Source: Pseudevernia furfuracea
Lineage: Eukaryota > Ascomycota > Lecanoromycetes > Lecanorales > Parmeliaceae
Direction of reading: 5' to 3'
Length of the DNA: 64,000 nt
Assembly (NCBI GenBank): GCA_022315425.1
Contig: JAIUPT010000008.1
Coordinates: 186,001-250,000, forward strand
The notes under the pieces are model-generated. The model saw only the letters and a program-made list of their open reading frames with translations, made no database searches and was not told the origin of the DNA. Of the stretch, positions 11,613 to 22,315 are shown piece by piece (positions within the stretch are counted from its first letter, which is position 1; every line of letters begins with the position of its first letter). The position numbers and the translations under genes are program-made.

Positions 11613-12440
11613 ATGATGCAGGCAACGACCAATCCCCAAAACCTCTGGGGTTTGTGGAACGAATACTGGGCCAACGATCTCCTGGCCATGTGTGAGTGTG
11701 CTTTCACGATGCGAGGTTTTCCAAATCGCTTGGGGGAAATTGACCTGAGGTTTCTAGCGATGGCAATCCTGTTCTCCCAGCAAATCAGCAATGTCACCCG
11801 ACGACTCTACCGCCGGTACGTTGGTGGGAACAGCGTGATCGTCACCGCGTCCGACTTCGTTGGGATCCTGGAGCTCCCGTCGTCCACGGGGTTCCGTTGG
11901 AATCAACTGCTGCTCAACCTTGGCTATGCCGTGCAATTCCCCATTACTACGGCTTTCCACCCTCTCGTCTCGCGCACCAACATCAATGACTGGACGCTGT
12001 TTCCCCGTCTCCCGCATTTGGTCGGCCAAATCACCGTCTTCCTCATCATAGACCATGGCAGTGGGCAGTTCTTCGCCAGGCGCTATGAAGAGATATTTGA
12101 GCATGGCGATTGCAAAGAGGACGGTCCCCGCGATGGCGCCTCATCTGCTTTGGAGGTTGCTACCGATTTCACGGCTTCGGGAACAACATTAGTCCTGGCT
12201 ATTACCATGATTCAGCTCTCTTCGAGGCTGAGATACTTCACCGGTGGCTTGCATTTCGCTGCCATATTATGTTGGCTACTGGTTCGGACGCAGGCGGAGA
12301 GTTAGCTATGGCTGGTGAGTCGATATCTCATGAGAATCACGCGGGATACTGCCCATTGGCCATTTCGGCAGGCATTCATGAAGGAGATGATACAGAAGAA
12401 GCAAGCGAAAGACAACATCAACACCACAAGAGCAGCAGAC
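11613..12440 (+). pseudogene. Erg25-like C-4 sterol methyl oxidase remnant (histidine boxes lost)
   Basis: The open frame 11613..12305 (230 residues) has GC-rich third positions, as in real coding sequence. It aligns by eye with the N-terminal half of sterol C-4 methyl oxidases: LWGLWNEYWANDLLA, then LLLNLGYAVQFPITTAFHPL, then PRLPHLVGQITVFLII. After that the active-site region is degraded. The family's HRxxH and HxxHH boxes should follow but are read as FARRYEEIF and CKEDGPRDG, and about 60 residues around the later HSGYDFPW and HHDxHH region are missing. Past the TAG at 12303 the same frame resumes with a basic tail, AFMKEMIQKKQAK. The call is by remembered family pattern. It could also be an expressed non-catalytic protein. 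It follows a P450 and an Erg26-like gene on the same strand. Confidence 0.55.
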
Positions 12441-12509
12441 TGAAAGTAGCAAATCATCACCACATATATACCCACACCGAGTCTCAAGACCACCCCCCCC
12501 CCCCATCAT

Positions 12510-13085
12510 TCAATCCTGCTGAACAAGAAACATACTGCCCACCAGACCCTTGAGATCCCGCCGCCGCGCGAGCGCACACATGAGCGCCTTCCTCGTCTCC
12601 TCCCCCAACGCCTCCTTACCCCTCGAGTACACATGCACAGCCGCGGGGGCGAAGAACGACTTGTGCGTGAATATCACCATCCAGCATCCCCCCTCTTCAC
12701 CGCCTCCGTACCCCAGGATCTCCCAATGGTTACTCACAACCTTGACCCACCCGCTGCCCCGCCAATCCCACGCGCCTCCCCGCCCGCCCTGCGCGCGCGT
12801 GTTGACGCCCTGGACCGTTTTCAGCTGGGCGGAACCCGAGGGTTGGTAGGTGACGGCGTCGGTGATGGGGTCCGCATTGAGACGGAGCGGGGACGAGGAG
12901 GAGGGGGCGGCGTAGGTGATTTTGATGTTGCGCTTGTCGCGCCAGAAGGGGAGGGAGGTGTGGGTGATGAACCAGAGCCCGAGGAGCTGTTCCGGGGACG
13001 GAGGCTGGAAGGACCCATCCGACGACGACGCGGGCGGAGCGGAATCCGGTGTGGACGGGCGGAGGACGAATGCTGGACTTGTCAT
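12510..13085 (-). CDS. conserved fungal hypothetical protein (lipocalin-like fold suspected)
   Basis: Single exon, 191 residues. The start region is MTSPAFVLRPS followed by a Ser/Pro-rich segment. The core has SPEQLLGLWFITHTSLPFWRDKRNIKITY, then GAWDWRGSGWVKVVSNHWEILGYG and HKSFFAPAAVHVYSRGKEAL. This order of Trp-rich beta-strand-like pieces is common to an uncharacterised ascomycete family, and the pattern GLWxIxxSxLxxWRxKRNVxIxY suggests a calycin/lipocalin-type barrel, which is inference. No signal peptide is seen. It lies tail-to-tail with the sterol oxidase remnant, and nothing links it to that gene. A run of twelve C on the plus strand lies just beyond its stop. Confidence 0.7.
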   Translation of the reverse strand: MTSPAFVLRPSTPDSAPPASSSDGSFQPPSPEQLLGLWFITHTSLPFWRDKRNIKITYAAPSSSSPLRLNADPITDAVTYQPSGSAQLKTVQGVNTRAQGGRGGAWDWRGSGWVKVVSNHWEILGYGGGEEGGCWMVIFTHKSFFAPAAVHVYSRGKEALGEETRKALMCALARRRDLKGLVGSMFLVQQD

Positions 13086-14780
13086 GCTTGGGCTGAGTTT
13101 GGGTTGGGTTGGGCTTTTCCTGTAACTTACCCATAATAAGGTAATAATGATAAGGCTCGGGTTGTCTAGAGTCTAGACGACGTCGAAAGAACAAACACCT
13201 TTTTTTGAACCCTACCTTACTTTATGCAGCGCAGAACTTTTACTCGCGCGGGTTAAATTGAATCCGAAAAAATCCACGTCAAACTCTTATCATCGCCGTG
13301 TCTGATTATCGCGCTGCTCTCCTGCGTCAAGAGTACCTGAGTAGAAAAGTGATGCTACGCGGTACTCAGATGGGTGGGGGGGTGGAAGGAACCACGAGGG
13401 GCGGGGGGCGGGGGGGGGGGTTAGATGGAAGCTACCTTACCTACCTTACCTATGGGAACGGCAGATAGGATCTACTCTACTCTACTCTACCTAGTCAGCG
13501 CCCGAGAAGCGCAAGTTTCATCGTCCTTTGGTGACTGATTTCCGTCAGCCGTGAATGTGGTAGTTAGCGCCCGTGTAGTTTGGATAGGTAAGGTAAGGTA
13601 GGTAGTTGACGGGAGCACCAGCTTACTTACTGTACCATAGGTAATCAACGTGTCCTGCGCATCGCCACTGATTACCTTAGTGTACAACATTAAAGTACAG
13701 TACCGTAAGGTAAGGCCACCCTAAGCCGCTGACTAAGGTAGGCAGGATTAGTAAACACCTTACCTTATACCTTCTTAGACTTTAAGGTTCCATCAACTTC
13801 ATCAACTTAAACTTCCAAGTAGGGCTAATAGCGCAGCTGAAGGGCGAGGCCGAGACTAGTGTAGGGCAATATTAATAATCACGCCGGTGGGATTGTGTGA
13901 TTGCTCCTTCAGCCCGGAGATTAGAGCCGTGAACGGCATACATACGTAACACAACTTGAGGTCACAGGATATCACCCTACCTCATAAGGCTTGGAGAATG
14001 GAAAGGCGCGATTGGAACGCTTCCATGCTTTTGTTCGTTGCTCCTACCATTCAACTCGATCGCTTAAGCAGGGCATGAAACAGATGTCGAGCCAGCAGGC
14101 AAGCAAGCATGCTGGCTGGTGATAGTGGTGGAAGTGATAGAGTACCTACCTAGGTGAGAGTGCTCGGTTCCACATACGCGCGCATCTAACGAAACTTCCA
14201 GCTTCAAAAGTAGCTGAATCTAGGCACCCGCGCTTCTTCGACCTCCACGGCCACACCCACATCACATCCTTCTCACTGCCGGCCGGCACATGATCGTTTC
14301 TTAGTGCCCCAGATCAGGCAAAAGCTGACGGTGAGTCAAGTCAGTAGCATTGCGCCATCTTTACGGCGTCACACATGTCACCCGGCCTTGTCCGGGTATG
14401 TAATGGTATCGTACCTCTAACGAATATGTGGCGGGTACCTAAAGTTATACGTTAAGCTGCCTATCTTCCGTACAACCTTCGCACACGTCAACGGCTTCAT
14501 AGCCACGAAGTCGTTGCTGGATTCATGCCCTCCTAGCGTGTACGCAGTTTCGGTGCTTTATATGTACTATTTATGTATACTCGTACTAGAAGTTGAGAGC
14601 CCATGCCTTGGTCACATAGATGAAGGCGTCGTGGATGATGCTCAAATACCTCACCGTTCGAGTGAGGCTCCTGAACCAGGGTCACTCCAGGATCCCAAGA
14701 TACGAGCTTGCAACCGAACGGATAGATCCCATTCGGAGTGCCAAGTTGTCATTTCGAGTTGTCAGGCCCTTTAAAAAATC
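13086..14780. other. intergenic region rich in GGTAAGGTA/ACCTACCT words and G-runs
   Basis: I see no supported gene. Words such as ACCTTACC, GGTAAGGTA and CCTACCTAGG recur at 13205, 13425, 13580, 13705, 13755 and 14145. A CTACT repeat is at 13472-13490. G-runs at about 13371-13421 could form a quadruplex. Confidence 0.5.
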
Positions 14781-16440
14781 GTGAAAGATCTTAATGTACA
14801 CATCAGTCCGGCCTGGAGTCCGTTCGGAAACGCAGGAGCCTTACTTAGGGAATGGGGGAATACATGTACTCAGGAGACAACTCGACGGAAAACGATTCTC
14901 AATGGCATAACCGCACGGATGCCAAGTGGAAGCTTGACAGCGATTCTGGGAGCCAGTGGCTCTGGCAAAACATCTCTTTATCTACATTTGTGGGTAGCAA
15001 CTTGCATTTGCAGGTCTTTTCTCGATGCCATCTCGCATCGTATTCATGGCAGCCAATTCAAGGTATCCGGAGGCATTCGCTACAACGGTAATACCAATTT
15101 ATCAAGCATCCGAAGCCCGTGTGTAGTGGAACAGGATATGCTGCTGCCCACGCTTACTATTAGACAAGTACTTCGTATGCAGCGGCCTTGAGACTTGCCT
15201 AGCCGTTCCCACGGCTGAACGATACAACATCGTCGAAGAGGTCATCTTGAGCTTGCTTGGAAGAGTGCGCTTCGAATCAAATAGGTGATACTACTTGGAA
15301 AGGCTGTCCGGCAGAGGGAGAAGCGGAGAACAAGCCTGGCTGTTCAGATGCTAGCTAATCCTTCGATATTGTTCCTCGACGAAATGACTACTAGACCGGA
15401 TACTCCGGGTACCTTTTAGCTTGTCCGACTTTAAAGTATTTGACAAAAAAAGGTCGAGCAGTCATTGGTATACTTCATCAGTCACGATCTGAAATCTGCG
15501 TCTTTTCTCGATCGTCTCGTGTCTTTCCCGAAAAACGCCGGCATACCACATCTTGAGCGGTTAGGGCGTGGAATCCCTCAATGCGTCAACCCTGCCGGAT
15601 TCTTCATAGAACTTGCGGCGGTTGATACCCAATTACCTGAGCTTGAGAGCTTCTCCCTCTCATACGTGTTCAACGGTTGAACAACGCTTGACGCGTATCT
15701 CCGCCGCTGGAAGAGCCGGAGGACATGCATGATGAAAACAAAGCATGGCGGCGGAGGTAGTCACGCGAACGAGTCATCACCTCTCGAGTCCAGTTCTGCC
15801 CGTCTAAACCGACGATAACATATCCTACGTCATCTTCGGCATCATTGCTGGTAGGATATTCGTAAAGCTCGATGGGACTCTTTCTGATGTAAAAATGCCG
15901 CGAAGTGCCTTGTGCATATGGAGCAACCCTTCAGGGGGGGTTATTTGGTTCTTCCCTATGAAATACATTGTCTGACGCTTGACACCACTGTCTGCGATCG
16001 TGAGAGGATTGAAGAAGCTGTGAGGGTCCTCGGCTTTATCATCAGCCGCAAGGCTGGCAAGGCTACTCCTTGAGGATATTACGGTGCCACTTGTCTTCCC
16101 GACCATTGTCTACTTTTCCTGTGGGGTTTCAGGCCTCCAGAAAAGCGAACCCCTTCGTCTTCTATGCCGACGTCCTTCTGTGCCAAATACCTCTCCGTTA
16201 CGCTTACCATGGTTCTGCACGGCCTCCGTTTCGAGACTTTGCTCGAGCCAGCCTCGTTGCAAATCCATCATCCACGCTTCGGTTCCTCTGCGGTGCGTAG
16301 TCTATCTGTCTAAAATGAGGATGACGGCACGCTAATGGATAGTCTATAGAGTGGGCTTTTTCATCGAATGAGAATCGGACCGCTTGTCTATGTTCGGTGG
16401 ATCAAAGACAAGGCGTTTGTTTCCCTTGCTTTTTTAACAG
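14781..16440 (+). pseudogene. decayed ABCG (white-brown type) transporter
   Basis: The first open part (14781..15191) reads RRKTILNGITARMPSGSLTAILGASGSGKTS, a complete Walker A of an ABCG half transporter. Later pieces in shifting frames keep the expected order: a degraded signature (REKRRTSLAVQMLANPS), Walker B ILFLDE, the H-loop region ILHQSRSEI, NPAGFFIELAAVD, then membrane-domain text such as YVIFGIIAG, NPFVFYADVLLC, ARASLVANPSSTLRF and VYVRW. Many stops and frame changes separate these pieces, so the gene is dead. Family members export lipids or small molecules. It may once have served the nearby sterol-modifying genes, but that is inference from position only. Confidence 0.7.
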
Positions 16441-17704
16441 CTGCCCCACAGGGACAAATGATGGAGCACATGACTCACGACTTCCAAAGTGCACACACTA
16501 CCTACCTACCTAGGTATGGTATGCGGAACGTGACTTTTGACTCGCAACGAATCCCCCCTTGCACATGCCTTCCAAATCCAGAAGGTACAGATGTACGACT
16601 GGTCAGGACCTGGAGGGGATCGATCATTCCAGCCTGCAAGCCATGCCATGCCATATATACCTTACAGGCATCTACTCTACATTGCGGATAATTTCCGGGG
16701 GAAAATTATCCCCCCCATGACTCTCGCTACGGGGAGCCAGCCAAACCCTGCTTTTCATTGTGGGGGGGGGGGGTTTCAAGTATCGCCGATTTTTTTTCTC
16801 GTTTCCTGGTTCCGCCCTTACTCTAATAAGGTAGGTATATATATCCTCTCAAGTTTTCGGCCCCCGCGTGCCGTTGAACGTTTACCGGAAATCTCGTTTA
16901 CTTACGAGTAAGGTAAGGAACACAAAAAGAACTAGACTAGGTAGGTACTCGCCGGCTGAGCAGAAAAAAAAACCCATCTGGACCGTTTCGGAAATACCTC
17001 GAAACAGTCGGCGTCGTTTACCATGGAAAACCTGCAGCTTTGGCAATACGGAAAGCTTGGTTGGTTGGCGGTAGGGGGCTTGGTAGTACGATGGGGGTAT
17101 TGTATTGTATTGTATTGCGGCATACCTACCTATCTCTTGCTGAGGTAGAGTAAGTAGGGGGGGAGGAGGACACCGATATCTACAACTTCATTACAGGCTG
17201 CGGGGTTTCAGGTTGCCGAAGCATTAGTAGCTGGCGCTCGTCGTTTCTTCGATGCGGTTGGATTCATAGGCATGATTACATAGTCCAGGGCGGGGGGGGC
17301 AGGGGTGGTGTGGATAGGGAAAGGAGCGCGCTTGTCGATGAAGGAGGCTTTCGAACAGAAGTCTACCCTGAATATAATTAACTTGGAGCGTGGTTCACAT
17401 TATTTGCCCTGTTCATCTCTCTTCTTTCGTCTAGTCCGACATACTCCAGCCCATATTGAATGTGGAGGCGGAAGTTCATCTGCTGTTCGATGCCATACGT
17501 GTTGTTCATGTCCTTCTCGGATTCTCTCCCGACCACTTCCGTAATAACAGTCATCTTTTTAATATCTCAAGCATGTGGCACTACGTTTCTTTCCAAACAA
17601 TTTTTCGTCAGAGTTGTGAATGCCGGCCTAGCGTTGCCCGCATGTATATATACATAACTCAAACCCTGTACCGCGTACCCAATTCATCCGAGCATCCCCC
17701 TCTT
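16441..17704. other. intergenic with inverted repeat and simple repeats
   Basis: I see no supported gene. It holds a perfect inverted repeat at 16686-16711 (arms GGATAATTT and AAATTATCC), a G-run near 16762, several CCTACCTAGG words, and a GTATT repeat near 17098-17117. Confidence 0.4.
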
Positions 17705-18897
17705 TCAAGAAGTCAGTTCAGGCTTCCGATCCCTGTATGTCCAAAACTGCGAAAAGATAATCAAATCCAAAAGCAGCGTGCCAGCGCTGCCAATTATCCA
17801 ACTCGCATTAAGTAGGATATATTGACCATATCCTCGAGCCCACTCTCCGCTCTCGCATCCACTCCTAACACCATCATAACTTTCAAACCTCGTGCATCCA
17901 GGCTCGTAGGCCAATATGCTCATCACGTACGTGAGATTCCCCACACACGCGAAAAGGAAAAAAAGCATGCTAATTCCTTCGGTGCTTTTGCGGCGGTAGT
18001 TGAGAAGGAGTTGGGGTATACGGGAACCCAAATAGAAGACCGCGCAGAGGTAACCGAATATTTGACCCCAGAGATCGAAGTCGGGGGTTTCTGATGTTTC
18101 ATTCGTAGAAGGAGGAGAGCGGTGGCGATCGTGATGGTGGTGATCATGGTGGTCTGGATATTGAGCGCGGGACGAGCGGGAGGATAGCCACCATCCCAGC
18201 ACACCGGCCGCGCATACAATTATGAGGGCAGTAATGTCGAAAACGAGGGTGTAGAGGGTTGACTTAGGTCTCTTTGTATTTTCTGTAGCAGGAGCCGAGG
18301 TTTGAGGTGGAGTAAAGGGTGTAGCAGGAGAGAGATGCGTGGCATCCAAATGGCTATTCGATGGATGAGAGCCGAGGGAAGAGAAGGAGCCACGGGCAGA
18401 GGAAGGGTCTGCATTCGAGATAGTAGGTCGAGCAGGGGTATTCGAGGGCCTCTTATGCGGCAGGAGGGAAGACTGTTCTGTAGGGGGCTCTTCTTCTATA
18501 GCTTCCTCATCAATTGCTGTTGTAGACTTGTCCGCCGGCGCGTCCGAGAGCGTGAAGCCCTTGTAGTAAAAACATTGACCCAGTAGCACTATATCGGCAA
18601 GGGTATAGTAGACTGCCAGGATCGTCATAGTAGGGAGGACTCTTTGCAGGACTGCCCCGAGGACGTTAAAGACATCACCGAGAAACCAGATGATGACGAA
18701 GGTGAGGGAAAGACCATCGGCGGAGGAGCGGCGGAAGTTTTCTATGATTTGGGGTGAATAGACGACGACCCAGCAGGCTATGGATATCGAGCTACGGAGC
18801 GTTAGAAAGTAAATGGTTTGAGGGGGGAAGAAACTTGCCCGCAAATGCCGCTGAGGGCCTCAATATCCACATGGAGGCCCGACGATGGTGGAGACAT
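17705..18897 (-). CDS. PQ-loop vacuolar cationic amino-acid transporter (Ypq1-3/Rtc2 family)
   Basis: Two exons, 18897..18839 and 18791..17705, give 381 residues. The first exon encodes MSPPSSGLHVDIEALSGICG and joins SISIACWVVVYSPQIIENF. The frame is only kept if the 47-base intron begins GCAAGT and ends CGTAG, that is, a GC-AG intron with a TTCTAAC branch site. The two PQ motifs are YSPQIIENF near residue 35 and SRIPQLLLNYRRKSTEG in the C-terminal half. About seven membrane segments are present, split by a long Ser/Pro-rich loop and a His-rich DHHDHHHHDRH stretch. Yeast Ypq proteins sit in the vacuole membrane and move lysine and arginine. Localisation here is inferred from the family. Confidence 0.85.
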
Positions 18898-19345
18898 GGC
18901 GGCAGCAGCATGGAGTTCTTCTGCCTCGAATTGAAGAGTGTGATGACGGTGGATTGAATAAAAAGCAACACTGAGCGAAGTGGGAGGACGAAGATATATT
19001 ACGTAACTTTGGAGCTAAGCGAATCTGGGGGGAAAATCCATACTACGCTAAAAAGGGCAGGTACACGCAACCAGTATCAAACTCGTTCAGGCTTCTGAAA
19101 TCAGACACATTGAATGTTCAAATCTCATTCAAAATATAGATCTCAAGGACTTGAGCCTGGAATCGTGAAAAGTAAGCAGCTGATTGACGAGACAGTGTCA
19201 GATCTTGAAAGATCTTGAGTTTTCAAAATCATTTGCAAGCTTTGCGCATGTGCTGTATACAATGTCGCCACTCCCATACCGCTCCTATCATCCCCACTAC
19301 ATATTCCTCTGTGCATTGAGTTCGCGGTTCTTGATAGTATCAAGT
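18898..19345. other. short intergenic region
   Basis: I see no supported gene. It separates the start of the PQ-loop gene from the stop of the exon-repeat gene; both are on the minus strand. Confidence 0.35.
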
Positions 19346-20477
19346 TCATCTTCTATTCCGTGACCGCGCTGTTTCAACTCTCATTCCAAGCCAGCGGGGC
19401 TGTTCCTCAATCCTAGAATGATCTCGCCTTGAGGGAGCCTGCGGTCTCTAGGTCAGTGAGAACTCGTACTAGTGTTGATGTGATGATGTGTAATACCCTG
19501 AACCGTGCGTCGTCGCCATGAGCCCTTAAACTTTCCCGATGCACCTGTTCACGACGACGCCGGTCAGGCCTTGTCTCTCTCATGGTGCAATCAGAACCAT
19601 CATGTCCTCGGGGGAAACTTCCATGATACTGGTAATTCATGATCTCATCACCATCTCGCCTTGAAGAAGCCTGCGGTTTTTAATCAGTAAATTTTCGCTC
19701 TAGTATTGATACTATCATGTATTACCATGGAACCTGCATCGTCGACTTCGTCGTCGTCGTTATAGTCGCCATCGCTCGTCGAGCCATAAGCTGCCTCCTT
19801 ACGCATCTGTTCACGTCGATCCCAACCAGGCCTTTCTTCTCTTATTCTGGGATGAGGACCGTCATGTCCTCGTGGGTGACCTCGACAATGCTGATCATTC
19901 ACAATGACATAGTCATCTCGCCTTAAAGGTGCCTGTAGTCTCTAGGTCAGTAAATCCTTGCTCCAGTGTTGATATTATCATGTTATACCCTGGAGTGTGC
20001 ATCATCGTCATCGTTGCTATCGCCATCGGGAACATTAAAAAGTTCCGGGTCTTGTCCTAGCCGCTCTCCTCGATGGGGTTCTTCTCGCTGTGGCCCTCCT
20101 CGTTGCGGCCCTCCTCGTTGCGGCCCTCGCTGCGGTCCTGGATGCGGTCCTCGCTGTTGTTCTAACGGTTGTCCTCCTCGGTGTTGACCTTCTTGAGCTC
20201 CGCGAGCATCCTAACAGATGCATCGTCAGGTGTCTTTCAAAAAGTCACGGGAGTGTGCAGATAATACTCGTCTGCTAGTCCATTCGACACTTCTTCCAAG
20301 GCCTGCAGTTCTGACAAATTTGCGGTCTTTATCAGCCGGGCGTCCAGCACGTCTCTCGAGGTGAAGACCATCAGGCAACTTATTTTCCCAAAATGGAAAC
20401 CCAGTAGCGCTATCGAGTTGGCCATCGACAAAGTGTGACATTCCATTGATGTCGATATCGACTCTATGCTTCGGCAT
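19346..20477 (-). CDS. unknown protein built from duplicated exon modules
   Basis: I do not recognise the product. Five exons join in frame, all with phase-0 introns: 20477..20268, 20210..19989, 19932..19726, 19670..19497 and 19438..19346, giving 301 residues from the ATG at 20477. The introns (55-58 bases) resemble each other (GTATTA, GTATAA, GTAATA, then GATATTATCA-like words, ending CAG). Exons 3 and 4 begin with near-identical APLRRD/ASSRRD, share HxRGHDGxxxxxRExRPxxDRREQ and end in acidic GDxNDDD text; exon 5 begins APSRRD. Exon 2 carries a GPQRG-type repeat. So the gene grew by tandem duplication of an exon plus its intron. An upstream frame to 20805 starts with a possible signal peptide (MLLCSFLFSITFI), but I could not splice it in, so the true start is open. 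Confidence 0.6.
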
Positions 20478-22315
20478 TTTGGATACTGAACATGAAAATC
20501 TTCTCGGAAGAAGGCTTGTGGAAGGGTCGGACTGTCTTTGTCGTCGCGGTTTGCTTGCTTCTGAACTGTGCGAACCGTGCGTTATACTTCATTAATTCGT
20601 TTCTTGTTAACCTGCTGTCATAAGAAGAGATGACGTGGCCACCAGTGACATTTAATGACCTCTCACCAGTGACTAGCACTAGTCTTGGTATAGATGGGCT
20701 GAAGCTGCCTACCTGTGGTGCTGGTGTTCTTGTTGTAGCTTGCCAGTGTCTCGAATAATCTTCAATGATGAAAGTTATGGAGAAGAGGAAAGAACAAAGA
20801 AGCAATAAGAAAAGGATGCGAGCCCTTCTCTACCTGCCCAAGGTCCCCGCTGGGGCCAATTGTTGTCTCAAATAGGCGATGCGCTGGATTGGTAGAGTCA
20901 CCGGTACATGAATGGATAACAATCTCGCTTCCATGCCAGTAAATGTGTTATCCACCTTCACCCTCAAATGGGATCATCAATTTATAATATTATAAACGGA
21001 AGTCGACACAGACTGTTGAAACCGCTGTGGTCGTGTTGAGTCCCGCGCTTCGCCCGTGTTATTGCAGCTTTCGCCAACAGTCAAGCGCGTCTGCGATCTC
21101 CAATCCTCAAGCTTCTACTGGCCACCCCTTAGTGTTGGCGGCGAAGAATACCAAAGGCTCCGAAGTGGACCCCTTCAGCCTATCGGGAACCGGGTAGTCT
21201 TACTCTCGTGATCGCTCCTACACCAGCGGTAGACGAGGGCCTTGGCACAGCTACGTGGCGATATCCAGCGAATGGCGTCAAAGACTCGGGACTCAATTCT
21301 CAACATAGGCCACCGAGAGCACGATTACTATCCCCTCGTGATCATTTATGGTGCTTCCTCCGCCTGCGAACCTCCCACGCCAGCAGTGAAGCGCATCCTT
21401 CGTCTCTTGTCCTTACAGATTTACTGTCTATTTAGTCGACCGAACCGCGTCTGGCCTCCTGCGAACCTGGTTGTGGTTCTCATCTTCTAAAGACCCCTGA
21501 TATCGGTCGACTCTGCCAGCAGTAACGCGCGTCTTCCATGTTCAATCTTATTATAGATACGTGGCCATTGACCACGCGAGTAAGATCGAGGAATGGCCAC
21601 TCAACCCCTCGTTCCGGCATATTGGGTCCGCGGTTGCATTCCCCTCGTGACCATTATTTCCTGGATGCTGCGTCGGTCCATTTGACAAGGACTCAAGCGC
21701 CTCTCTCGCCCCAGCAGGGCTTTTAACACGTTGAGAAGACCCCATCAATATATGATGCGACTGATTGGAGACAAGACTGTTATGTCAAGAAGCCGCTAAT
21801 CATAGCTCCCTAACCGCTTGAAACAGAACCTCAATCTTCTAAAGCTCATAGCATCTACTTAATTCCTCTCACTACGTAAAGGGCTTTCACATGGCTATCT
21901 CAATCTAACACGGCCGATAGAAGACGTGGTTGCTGACTTGGGAAGACAGTTCTCTGTGCCCCCACTATTCCACTATCCTTAAATCTCTCTGCCAGCCGTG
22001 AAACCGACCCACGAAATCTCCTATTGGTATCCCAATTTGGTGAAATAATCGCAATAGTCACTTTGTGAACCTTCAATGACGGAGTGCGCGCTAAAACTCG
22101 TTCAACGCTCACCCCAGGTAACGACTGGGTCACCCTCCCCACTCTCTCTCATCCCATATCCCACCCTGCATGCTCATTGCCTACAATCCCACGAATCTCC
22201 GGAGCGTTGGTGCATCCTCAGCTTCAAACCCAATTTACATCCAGCGTCTTCATTTCATACAGAAGGACACCGCCCTGTCGCAATAGAAGCTGGATCCATC
22301 ATACCTCGAAGGACC
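20478..22315. other. intergenic; possible upstream exon of the repeat gene and weak repeats
   Basis: 20464-20805 (minus) may hold a leader exon for the exon-repeat gene. Farther right I see only diverged repeats of the word CCCCTCGTGA(T/C)CATT (near 21331 and 21640) and no supported gene. Confidence 0.3.

Noticed and set aside
20035..20223. Arg/Thr/Ala-rich minus-strand frame and Gly/Pro/Arg plus-strand frame
   Set aside because: These are shadow frames of the GPQRG-repeat exon, which is phase-compatible with the neighbouring exons.
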